In this document: positions 1 to 6,066 of the stretch, piece by piece | Position numbering within the stretch: the first letter of the stretch is position 1 | Layout of the letters: every line of letters starts with the position of its first letter | Position numbers and translations under genes: made by a program | Notes under the pieces: model-generated | Seen by the model: the letters and a program-made list of their open reading frames with translations, nothing else | Databases searched by the model: none | Told to the model about the DNA's origin: nothing | NCBI GenBank assembly: GCA_030052355.1 | Contig: JASIGS010000597.1 | Span: forward strand, 1-7,570 | Origin: Streptosporangiaceae bacterium | GTDB taxonomy: Bacteria; Actinomycetota; Actinomycetes; Streptosporangiales; Streptosporangiaceae | Direction of reading: 5' to 3' | DNA length: 7,570 nucleotides

Positions 1-470
1 GCGAGGGCGCGGATGGCCTGCTCCGTGACCTGTTCCCAGCCCTTGCCGCGGTGCGACCCCGGCTGGCCTGGCTGCACGGTGAGCACCCTGTTGAGCAGCA
101 TGACGCCGCGCTCGCTCCACGGCGACAGGTCGCCCGTGGACGGCCGCGGGTGGCCGAGGTCGGCGGTGTACTCCTTGAAGATGTTCACCAGGCTGCCCGG
201 CAGCCTGCGCACATCGGGCGCGACCGAGAAGCTGAGCCCGACGGGATGCCCGGGTGTCGGATACGGGTCCTGGCCGACGATCAGCACCCGGACGTCTGCC
301 AGCGGCTGCCGGAACGCGCGCAGGATGTTGCTGCCCGCGGGCAGGTAGCTGCGTCCGGCGGCGATCTCGGCGCGCAGGAACTCGCCCATCTGGGTGATAC
401 GGGGCTCGACGGGCTGCAGCGCCTCGGCCCAGTCCGGGGCTACCAGCTCGCTGAGAGGGCGTGCCGCCAT
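1..470 (-). CDS. ung: Uracil-DNA glycosylase, family 1 (C-terminus cut by left edge)
   Basis: Removes uracil from DNA by hydrolysing the N-glycosidic bond, starting base excision repair in the cytoplasm. About 156 N-terminal codons are present; the family is about 225 residues, so the C-terminal part with the HPSPLS DNA-intercalation motif and second catalytic His lies outside. Visible: the water-activating motif [17 protein letters not shown] at residues 66-82, with the catalytic Asp at 68, and the uracil-pocket region [15 protein letters not shown] at 119-133 with its conserved Asn. Pro in place of His after GQDPY is, as I recall, normal for mycobacterial and other actinobacterial Ung, so it is not a defect. 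The ATG at 470 puts the Asp at 68, the same number I recall for the mycobacterial enzyme, which supports this start. The upstream tetR gene is 88 bases away on the same strand; a functional link is not implied. Confidence 0.95.
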   Translation of the reverse strand, partial: MAARPLSELVAPDWAEALQPVEPRITQMGEFLRAEIAAGRSYLPAGSNILRAFRQPLADVRVLIVGQDPYPTPGHPVGLSFSVAPDVRRLPGSLVNIFKEYTADLGHPRPSTGDLSPWSERGVMLLNRVLTVQPGQPGSHRGKGWEQVTEQAIRAL

Positions 471-558
471 GACAGCCCACTGTAGGCCAGGACGGCCGGC
501 CAGATGAAAGGCTTCCGTCGAGCCGATCCCGGGTGAGTCGCGCTCAGCCCAGTCAGCG

Positions 559-1197
559 TCACGCGGGTGCCGGTGAGACGACCTCGAGCAGGCGCGACGC
601 GTCGCGCTCGAGCGCGGCGGCCGCGGAGGAGTCGCCGCACAGGTAAGCGTTCAGCGCTCGCCGGAACAGCCCGTCGAAGACCGCGTAGGTAGCGCCGGAT
701 GGCAGCAGGATCTGAGTCTTGGCAAGGTCGGCATACGAGCTGACGACCCGCCAGATCATCCGCTCAAGGCTCTGGTCGATGTCGGTCACGTCGGCAAGGT
801 ACCGGTCGTCGAACTGGCTGTAGTTGCGCAGGTCATACCAGAGCCTGTGCTTCAGCCCGTCCTCCCGTAACGTCGCGGCCATCAGCGCCCCGAACGATCG
901 CTTGAACTGGGCAGGAGAGGCCGCGGTCGCGACCACGCCGTCGTACCTCTTCACGCACTCGGCCTTGTACTGCCGCACGCAGCAGGAGATCAGCTCGATC
1001 TTGTTGGCGAAGTAGTAGTGCAGGACTCCGTGCGAGAACGCCGAGTTCTGCGCGATTTCGCGCAGGCTGGTGCGGGCCATGCCCAGCTGGGCCAGCGTCT
1101 GGAGCGCTGCCGCCGCAAGCTCCGCCCGCCGCTCGGCGAATTTGTCGATCTTGCGCCGCGCGACCCTGTCCTCGTTCCGCCCTGTTGCCTCCGCCAC
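559..1197 (-). CDS. TetR/AcrR-family transcriptional regulator
   Basis: DNA-binding repressor-type protein of about 212 residues, typical for the family. The N-terminal helix-turn-helix domain is clear: helices at about residues 20-40, then [20 protein letters not shown] at 44-63, followed by NKIELI, the classical TetR signature. The C-terminal ligand/dimer domain (about 75-212) is not specific enough to name a ligand. I chose the GTG at 1197 because a run of G lies 5-6 bases upstream and the length fits. An in-frame ATG at 1215 and another at 1320 give longer forms with extra basic or low-complexity N-termini lacking family similarity. The gene is divergent from the acyl-CoA synthetase-like gene at 1547, and the intervening region holds a perfect inverted repeat, so self-regulation and control of that gene are likely (inference). 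Residues 72-73 are adjacent cysteines, with a third at 81, just after the HTH. Confidence 0.9.
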   Translation of the reverse strand: MAEATGRNEDRVARRKIDKFAERRAELAAAALQTLAQLGMARTSLREIAQNSAFSHGVLHYYFANKIELISCCVRQYKAECVKRYDGVVATAASPAQFKRSFGALMAATLREDGLKHRLWYDLRNYSQFDDRYLADVTDIDQSLERMIWRVVSSYADLAKTQILLPSGATYAVFDGLFRRALNAYLCGDSSAAAALERDASRLLEVVSPAPA

Positions 1198-1315
1198 TGA
1201 TGCCCCCCAGCCCATCCCCGTCGCTCTCGCGGGGACCGGCTGCGCCGAGACGGCGCTGCACAGAGTGTAAACCCGCCTTCGCCGGGTGGCGCCAGCCGCG
1301 ATTCTTCCGGCCGGA

Positions 1316-1344
1316 AACATGAGCTCTTACTGGACGAACGTCAA
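1316..1344 (-). promoter_or_regulatory. Possible tetR promoter
   Basis: On the minus strand TTGACG (1344-1339) is followed after 17 bases by CATGTT (1321-1316). The -35 is a 5/6 match to consensus; the -10 is poor. The -35 overlaps the outer GTCAA half-site next to the inverted repeat at 1350-1369, which would suit autoregulation. Evidence is by eye only, and actinobacterial promoters are often poorly conserved. Confidence 0.25.
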
Positions 1345-1349
1345 AAGTT

Positions 1350-1369
1350 TGCTTGACAGTCGTCAAGCA
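1350..1369. promoter_or_regulatory. Perfect inverted repeat, candidate TetR operator
   Basis: The arms TGCTTGAC and GTCAAGCA are exact reverse complements of 8 bases, separated by AGTC, giving a 20-base operator-sized dyad. It lies 152 bases upstream of the chosen tetR start and 177 bases upstream of the ligase ATG. A further GTCAA half-site lies at 1340-1344, so TTGAC/GTCAA elements recur three times. The plus-strand TTGACA at 1353-1358 resembles a -35 box, so a bound repressor could block RNA polymerase. I did not find a well-spaced -10 for that box on the plus strand. The operator role is inferred from symmetry, size and position. Confidence 0.6.
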
Positions 1370-1397
1370 CGCGTCGGAGGCTATTGCTGCTCTGCAT

Positions 1398-1412
1398 TTT
1401 GCCAAAGGCAAA
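1398..1412. repeat. Short palindrome in the ligase leader region
   Basis: TTTGCC and GGCAAA are perfect 6-base inverted arms around AAA. It lies 28 bases downstream of the candidate TetR operator and 135 bases before the ligase ATG. It could be a second regulator site or a weak RNA stem in the leader; the sequence alone does not decide. The stretch is A/T-rich for this genome, which makes a chance GC-driven palindrome less likely. Confidence 0.35.
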
Positions 1413-1474
1413 TCTCGCTTGCGCGGTGTTCGCGGGAGGAGCCGGCCGGCGCTTGCTACGGAAAGGGTTGGTTC

Positions 1475-1540
1475 ATGACCGTGGATGGGCCCGCAGGCTC
1501 TCGTGGTGCGGGCTGCGCTGGGCGCACGACAGACGAGTAG
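1475..1540 (+). CDS. Possible 21-residue leader ORF upstream of the ligase-like gene
   Basis: An ATG at 1475 follows a good ribosome binding site (GGAAAGGG at 1460-1467, 7 bases away) and opens 21 codons ending in TAG at 1538-1540. The peptide begins MTVDGPAGSRGAG and has no recognisable domain. It is in the same frame as the ligase gene, whose ATG at 1547 comes 6 bases after the stop and has only a weak ribosome binding site of its own. Two readings fit: a leader peptide that feeds ribosomes to the ligase start by termination-reinitiation, or an N-terminal extension cut off by a nonsense change. Third-position G/C is only about two thirds, lower than the neighbouring genes, so coding status is doubtful. 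Confidence 0.35.
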   Translation: MTVDGPAGSRGAGCAGRTTDE

Positions 1541-1546
1541 CCAGCT

Positions 1547-3121
1547 ATGCTCACGTGCCGCTCCATGCTGCTGTCTGATTACCTGGACCGCGGCGCGTCG
1601 CTGAACCCGTCGGCCCCCTGCCTGACCATGCCGGGAAGGGCGCGGAGCTATCGCGACGTGCAGCGGCTGTCGTGGCTGGTCGGCCGGGCGCTCGCGAGGT
1701 CGGGTATCCGGCCCGGCGACAAGGCCGCGATTCTGTCCGGGAACGACCCTGTCGCGTTCAGCTGCGTGTTCGGCATCTCGCGCGCCGGGGCGATCTGGTG
1801 CCCGGTCGATCCGCACAACGAGCCCGAGCGCACCGCCAAGGTGCTTGACCACATCGACTGCTCCTGCCTGATCTTCTCCAGTGCGTTCGCTCCGCTCGTC
1901 CGACGCATAGCTGGCGAGCTTCCGAAGCTCCGCTTGCTTGTCTGCGTGGACGCCGATCCCGGGGCTGCGCCCGATCCGCCGACGGCCGTTCCGTTGCGGC
2001 AGTGGCTGGCCGGCCTCGACGACGGGCCGTTCGAGGCCGACCCGGTCAGTGACGTGGCAGCCATCATGGGCGCCGGAACCGGTAAGTGCGACGCCAAGGG
2101 CGTCGTGCTGACGCGCGACAACGTCGAGACGATGTCGGCAGCGACGCTGACCAGCTATCCGTTCGGGGACCGGCCCGTATTCATGCCGATCACGCCGCTG
2201 ACGCGCGGGCTGGCCATGTTCACCTTCCCGGTTCTGGCCCTGGGCGGCGAGATAGCGCTGCTGCCCGAGTTCGAGGTGACCGACTTCCTGGCTGCCATCG
2301 GGCAGCGCCAGGTCACGCACACCTTCTTGCCGTCGTCTCTGTTCAGCATCCTGCTGGACCACCCTGCCCTGCGCAGTGCCGAGCTGTCCTCGCTGCGGTG
2401 CGTCTGGTACGACGGCGGCGACGCGATACCGGTGGGGAGGCTGGCGGAGGCCATCGCCAGGATAGGGCCCGTGCTTGGCCAGCTGCACGGCCAGCCAGAG
2501 GTGATGGTGATATCCGGGCTGGAGCCGCGAGATCACTTCCGTCCGGACGGCACGCTGGCCGTCGAGCGCCTGGCGTCGGCGGGCCGCCCGACCGAGCCGA
2601 CGACCGTGGCAATCATGGACCCGGAGGGCAGGCTGCTGGCGGCCGGCGAACGGGGCGAGATCGTCACGCGCGGCCCGCTGGTGATGGCCGGGTACTACGC
2701 GGACCCGGCGGGATCGGCGGCGGCGGTGCGCTACGGCTGGTACCACACGGGAGAATCCGGCTACCTCGACGCCGACAACTACCTGTACGTGGTGCAGCGG
2801 GCCAGGGACTTAATCGCCACTGGCCGGTTCAACGTGTACTCCGCGGAAGTGGAGCGTGCGCTGTTGCTGCATCCGGCCGTCCGCAGTTGCACGGTCATGG
2901 CTGCGCCGGACGTTATGTGGGGCGGCCGCGTGACCGCCGTCATCCAGGCCAGGCCGGGCTTCCGGCTGGCCGGCGCTGACCTGCGCGCGTTCTTGAGGGA
3001 ACGACTCGGCATCCGGGCACCGAGTCGGGTCGAGGTCTGGTCGGGCAAGCGACAGCCAAGACTTGCCAGGGTGCTCAGGTGCCAGGTGAGGTCACACTGG
3101 CCCAGCAGGACAGCTGGCTGA
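1547..3121 (+). CDS. Acyl-CoA synthetase-like AMP-binding protein (ANL superfamily) with degenerate active-site motifs
   Basis: A 524-residue protein of the acyl/aryl-CoA ligase type, normally making an acyl-adenylate and then an acyl-CoA thioester in the cytoplasm. The fold is complete: N-terminal domain from about residue 10 (SYRDVQRLS, GIRPGDKAAILSGN, GAIWCPVDP) to about 415, then the small C-terminal domain with QRARDLIATGRFNVYSAEVE at 417-436. The core motifs depart from consensus. The A3 phosphate loop reads GAGTGKCDAKGV (175-186) instead of TSGTTGxPKGV, A5 is HGQPE (324-328) instead of YGxTE, A7 is TGE (401-403) instead of TGD, and the A10 lysine position appears to be Arg508 (RLARVLR). 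It may therefore be impaired, a pseudoenzyme, or use altered chemistry; I cannot name the substrate. ATG 1547 is the best start; ATG 1565 also keeps the domain. It is divergent from the TetR gene, its likely regulator. Confidence 0.88.
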   Translation: MLTCRSMLLSDYLDRGASLNPSAPCLTMPGRARSYRDVQRLSWLVGRALARSGIRPGDKAAILSGNDPVAFSCVFGISRAGAIWCPVDPHNEPERTAKVLDHIDCSCLIFSSAFAPLVRRIAGELPKLRLLVCVDADPGAAPDPPTAVPLRQWLAGLDDGPFEADPVSDVAAIMGAGTGKCDAKGVVLTRDNVETMSAATLTSYPFGDRPVFMPITPLTRGLAMFTFPVLALGGEIALLPEFEVTDFLAAIGQRQVTHTFLPSSLFSILLDHPALRSAELSSLRCVWYDGGDAIPVGRLAEAIARIGPVLGQLHGQPEVMVISGLEPRDHFRPDGTLAVERLASAGRPTEPTTVAIMDPEGRLLAAGERGEIVTRGPLVMAGYYADPAGSAAAVRYGWYHTGESGYLDADNYLYVVQRARDLIATGRFNVYSAEVERALLLHPAVRSCTVMAAPDVMWGGRVTAVIQARPGFRLAGADLRAFLRERLGIRAPSRVEVWSGKRQPRLARVLRCQVRSHWPSRTAG

Positions 3122-3137
3122 GGCGTCAGCTTCGAAG

Positions 3138-3157
3138 GCCGGCGGTCACCCGCCGGC
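3138..3157. terminator. Convergent GC-rich hairpin, candidate bidirectional terminator
   Basis: GCCGGCGG and CCGCCGGC form a perfect 8-base-pair stem around the loop TCAC. It sits 16 bases after the ligase stop codon and overlaps the end of the phosphoesterase gene: the phosphoesterase stop codon (3146-3148) lies in the loop. There is no T-run on either side, so it is not a textbook intrinsic terminator, but U-less hairpins between convergent genes are common in actinomycetes. Confidence 0.55.
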
Positions 3158-4582
3158 GTGTGCCGCGTCCCTGGCTGACTTCCAGGCGCCGGTGCGCGCC
3201 TCGATGTAGTTCTCGTAGTCGGCCGGGCTGTTGCGGTCTGGCAGCACCGGCGTCGCCGCCAGGTGCTCAGCCGGGGCCGGCAGGCTGGCCGCCATCTGCG
3301 CCTGCAGCTGCACGATGTGCGACACCGTACCGGCTGCGGGGTTGGCGCCCGACGAGACGGGAGCCACCACGCCCGCCAGCGGGTCATCGGTCCTCGGGGT
3401 CGTCAGCGTCAGCACGTTGCCCAGGTCGGGGGCGGCCGCGTCCCGTGCGGTGAGCGCCGGCAGGCCCCAGCGCACCTCGATGGTCTTGAGCACGGAGGTG
3501 TGGTCTATCGGCATGGTGCCGGCGGGCACGTTGAAGATGGTGCCTTCCGCGATGAGCGGGGAGACCAGCACCGCGGGCACGCGAAGGCCGAACCGCGTGA
3601 AGTCGAAGCCGTACTCGCCGACGCTGCTGTCGGGTGGCACCGCGTTCGTCGGCGGCGCCACGTGGTCGTAACACCCGCCGTGCTCGTCGTAGGTGATGAT
3701 GAGCAGGGTCTGGTTCCAGCCCGGGCCGCTACGCACCGCCTCGTACACCTGCTGAATGAACAGCTCGCCGAGCGCGACGTCGTAGTTGGGGTGCTGGCTG
3801 TTGCCGTCCGAACCCCAGCTCGGCTCCACGAAGCTGTACTGCGCGAGCGTCCCGGCCGCGGCGTCCGACTGGAAGTCGGTGAAGTGCCCGAAGTTGGTGT
3901 CCGGCGCGCTCAGCGTGTCCGGGAAGGCGCCCCTGGTCAGCGGCTCGTCCTTGTACCCGTAGATCTTCCAGGTCAGGTTGTGCGCGGTCATCAGCCCGTA
4001 GATGCTCTGCACGGTGTATGACGTCGTGCTGTCGCTGAGATGACCCTGGCTGGTAGCCGCGTTGGCGAAGGCCCGGTTCGGCATCGTGTCGGTCGGTATC
4101 GGGCTGAACCAGTGGTCGCACACCGCGAACCCCCTGGCCAGGCCCGACAGCACGGGCAGCGCCGAGGGCGGGAACACGCCCATGACGTTCGAGGCAGTCG
4201 TCCCCGCCAGCGCGCCAAGCCCGGTGTCCTGGTCGAAGCTGATGGCCGCCGCGAAGTTCGTGACGAAGCCGTCGTTGGTAGCAATCGGCGGGTTGGGCGC
4301 CTTGCTGGTGCCGAACAGCTGGGTGTTGGCGTTCGCGTACCCCTCGCCCGGATCGGCGCCGGGCATGAAATAAGCGCCGGCCTGGCTCGCGTCGATCTGG
4401 TAAACGGTCACCGCCGTGCCGCTCGCGTCTTTGTTGGACTCGGTCCCGAGCAGGCCCTCGAATGGCTGGCCGTTCGGTCCTTGCTTGCCGGTGTAGAGGA
4501 AGCCGAGCATGTGGTCGAACGAGCGGTTCTCCAGCATGACGTGCACGATGTGCTGGATGGAGTCGAGTTGATTGGTTGGCAT
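3146..4582 (-). CDS. Phosphoesterase of the phospholipase C / acid phosphatase family
   Basis: A 478-residue protein of the phosphoesterase family that includes bacterial phospholipase C and acid phosphatase AcpA (Pfam PF04185), which cleaves phosphate mono- or diesters. Family motifs in order: ENRSFDHMLGF at 18-28 (metal-binding Glu-Asn), DHWFSPIPTDTMPNRAF at 156-172 with the probable nucleophile Thr166 before MPNR, YSFVEPSW at 259-266, TYDEHGGCYDHVAPP at 297-311 (metal-binding Asp-Glu) and DHTSVLKTIE near 369-379. All key residues appear present, so it should be active; the substrate is not evident. Secreted relatives carry a Tat or Sec signal, but here the ENRSFDH motif begins 18 residues from the start and no signal peptide is visible. 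ATG 4582 is chosen; a TTG at 4588 is the only upstream alternative before an in-frame stop, and neither has a strong ribosome binding site. It lies 79 bases downstream of the Asp-box gene on the same strand, so they may share a transcript. Confidence 0.93.
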   Translation of the reverse strand: MPTNQLDSIQHIVHVMLENRSFDHMLGFLYTGKQGPNGQPFEGLLGTESNKDASGTAVTVYQIDASQAGAYFMPGADPGEGYANANTQLFGTSKAPNPPIATNDGFVTNFAAAISFDQDTGLGALAGTTASNVMGVFPPSALPVLSGLARGFAVCDHWFSPIPTDTMPNRAFANAATSQGHLSDSTTSYTVQSIYGLMTAHNLTWKIYGYKDEPLTRGAFPDTLSAPDTNFGHFTDFQSDAAAGTLAQYSFVEPSWGSDGNSQHPNYDVALGELFIQQVYEAVRSGPGWNQTLLIITYDEHGGCYDHVAPPTNAVPPDSSVGEYGFDFTRFGLRVPAVLVSPLIAEGTIFNVPAGTMPIDHTSVLKTIEVRWGLPALTARDAAAPDLGNVLTLTTPRTDDPLAGVVAPVSSGANPAAGTVSHIVQLQAQMAASLPAPAEHLAATPVLPDRNSPADYENYIEARTGAWKSARDAAHAGG

Positions 4583-4661
4583 GGCCAAATGGTCGCCGAT
4601 TGGCTGGCTTCAACTCAACGGGACGGCATCACCTAGATCGGCACTATCTGAAAGCCGGCGG

Positions 4662-5951
4662 TCAGCTGACCCGCGGGACGACTACCGTCCAGTGCTTGCC
4701 GCCGTCGCTGGTGTGCCACAGCGCGATCCGCTCGTTGGCGTTGGCGTCGTTGCCGGTCACGATGCCGTCCCTGGTGCCGAAGAACAGGACCTGCCCCGTG
4801 CCGCCGGAGTCGTTGGCGGTCACCCCGCTGACAGCTTGCCACTTCGCGCCGCCGTCCCGGGTCACTGTCAGCTGGCTCCGGTCGCCCACCAGGTAGACGG
4901 TGCTGGCGGAGACCGCGTCGATCTGGCCGAGGTATCCGTTTGTCAGGGTGATTCTGCAGAACAGCTGGCCGTTCGGGCAGCCGTGCAGCGCCCAGGTGCG
5001 GCCGCCGTTCGCGGACCGGGCGGCGACCTTGGTCTGCAAGCCGACACCGGGCTCTCCGGCGCAGACGGCGAACAGTGTCCCGCTTGACGCGACCGAGGCC
5101 GCCGCGTACCAGCCCGCCGGTCGGCCGCACGGCAGTTGCCGCGCAGACCAGGTACGCCCGGAGTTCGCCGTGTACCAGAGCGGCTCGATCCCGCGCGTTC
5201 CCTGCGGATCGCTGAGCAGGTAGCCGCTCGACGGGCCGGTGCGGATCAGCCAGGTCTGGCCGTAGCTGAAAGAAATGTTCTCCCCGCTTTCGAGCGGAAC
5301 CGTGGCCTTGGCGGGAACGGCCGCGGTGTGCCACGTCCGGCCGCCGTTAGCGGACTGCAGCAGCGTCAGCTTGCACGCAGACGTCGCGGCCGGGGAGTGC
5401 GGGCAGACCGCCTCGACCATCCAGACCGACGTACCGATGGCTTCGACCGACAGCACCCTGCCGGGCTGCGCGCTGCGTGCCCAGGTTTTGCCGCCGTCAT
5501 GGGTCACGAACAGGTCAGGGTCGTAGACGAAGCCGTCGCCGTGCCCGTCTACCGCGAGCTGCGCGGCCGGGCTCGAGTCGGCGCAGTTGTAAGACAGGAC
5601 CTTGGCGGGATGGCCGTATACGGCGCCACCGTCGGTCGTCGAGGCGGCTAGTTCCTCGTATCGGCCGCCGGTCACGGCGGTGAACAGGGCGTAGCCGCGC
5701 TCCGGCGTGGTGAACGCCACCGAGCCGAGCTCCGGCGCGCTGTTGGGGCAGGTTACGGGTGGCGGCGTGACGCTGGCCGCCGATGACGCCGCCCTGGCTG
5801 ATGTGTGAACCGCGGCGGTGCTCGCGCCCGTGGTCACGTGGCCGGGTGCGGTGGATGCGCTCGCGGCGAGCGCACCTGTCGCGGCCAGCGCGATCGCCGC
5901 CGCGCTCAAGGCGGCCGCTAAGGCAATGAGGGACACAATCGTCTTGCGCAT
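4662..5951 (-). CDS. Secreted Asp-box (BNR-repeat) beta-propeller protein
   Basis: A 429-residue exported protein of unknown role. Residues 1 to about 30 form a signal peptide (MRKT, then a long Ala/Leu/Ile-rich core ending near ALAASA), followed by an Ala/Ser/Thr-rich linker to about 65. The rest carries Asp-box repeats of the type S/T-x-D/N-x-G-x-x-W: THDGGKTW at 150, SANGGRTW at 200, TANSGRTW at 261, SANGGRTW at 313, TRDGGAKW at 364, TSDGGKHW at 414, plus a degenerate TTDGGAVY at 105. The spacing of 45-61 residues implies seven blades. Eight cysteines in the mature part could form disulfides. Such folds occur in sialidases, sortilin-type and Ycf48-type proteins; no sialidase catalytic set (such as the FRIP motif) is visible, so I would not call it an enzyme. 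ATG 5951 follows GGAG with 6-base spacing; a TTG at 5963 is less likely. It may be co-transcribed with the downstream phosphoesterase gene. Confidence 0.88.
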   Translation of the reverse strand: MRKTIVSLIALAAALSAAAIALAATGALAASASTAPGHVTTGASTAAVHTSARAASSAASVTPPPVTCPNSAPELGSVAFTTPERGYALFTAVTGGRYEELAASTTDGGAVYGHPAKVLSYNCADSSPAAQLAVDGHGDGFVYDPDLFVTHDGGKTWARSAQPGRVLSVEAIGTSVWMVEAVCPHSPAATSACKLTLLQSANGGRTWHTAAVPAKATVPLESGENISFSYGQTWLIRTGPSSGYLLSDPQGTRGIEPLWYTANSGRTWSARQLPCGRPAGWYAAASVASSGTLFAVCAGEPGVGLQTKVAARSANGGRTWALHGCPNGQLFCRITLTNGYLGQIDAVSASTVYLVGDRSQLTVTRDGGAKWQAVSGVTANDSGGTGQVLFFGTRDGIVTGNDANANERIALWHTSDGGKHWTVVVPRVS

Positions 5952-5980
5952 CTCCGGCTCCAAGTCGCTGCCGATCGCTG

Positions 5981-6000
5981 CCGGGTACAGGCTGACCCGG
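5981..6000. promoter_or_regulatory. Inverted repeat upstream of the Asp-box gene
   Basis: CCGGGT and ACCCGG form perfect 6-base arms around an 8-base spacer, 29-49 bases upstream of the Asp-box start codon in the 115-base gap after the FMN reductase gene. The gap suggests the Asp-box gene can have its own promoter, but I saw no good -35/-10 pair. The repeat could be an operator or a leader RNA stem; in GC-rich DNA a chance origin is quite possible. Confidence 0.25.
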
Positions 6001-6066
6001 ACAACGGTTATGACTACTGGCAGGACGGCTTGGTTGCGGTGCGCTGGCTGGCGCGACCCACTCGGG

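Larger units (their letters stand above)
1198..1546. promoter_or_regulatory. Divergent intergenic control region between tetR and the ligase-like gene
   Basis: This 349-base stretch separates two divergently transcribed genes and holds no convincing full-length gene. Part of it (about 1320-1415) is visibly more A/T-rich than its surroundings, as expected for a promoter zone. It contains three GTCAA/TTGAC half-sites between 1340 and 1366, a second palindrome at 1398-1412, and a short ORF with a ribosome binding site at 1475-1540. ORFs that cross it, such as a plus-strand frame opening at 1286, look like non-coding frames. Confidence 0.65.

Noticed and set aside
51..485. A 144-codon plus-strand frame opposite ung
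   Set aside because: The ung frame shows the GQDPY motif and continuous family similarity; the opposite frame has none.
1198..1320. N-terminal extension of the TetR protein to the ATG at 1320
   Set aside because: The added residues are basic, low-complexity and without family similarity, and would place the start almost at the candidate promoter; the GTG at 1197 gives the usual family length and a better ribosome binding site.
1286..1540. An 84-codon plus-strand frame through the tetR/ligase intergenic region
   Set aside because: It crosses the promoter and operator zone, has no ribosome binding site at its first ATG and no domain. Only its last 22 codons, from ATG 1475, have a credible ribosome binding site and are listed as a doubtful leader ORF.
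833..2746. A 637-codon minus-strand open frame running from the tetR gene into the ligase gene
   Set aside because: It is antisense to the ligase gene and out of frame with tetR, its product is Arg/Gly/Pro-rich low-complexity sequence without domains, and such frames arise from high third-position GC in actinobacteria.
3263..4021. A 252-codon plus-strand open frame opposite the phosphoesterase gene
   Set aside because: The minus-strand frame carries all the family motifs of a phosphoesterase; the plus-strand product has no recognisable domain and is a complementary-strand artefact.
3729..4613. A 294-codon minus-strand frame overlapping the phosphoesterase gene
   Set aside because: Its product is an Arg-rich shifted reading of the phosphoesterase gene; the motif-bearing frame is the other one.
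4662..5951. Sialidase annotation for the Asp-box protein
   Set aside because: Asp-boxes alone are structural; I see no FRIP motif or arginine-triad context, so a sialidase call is not supported.
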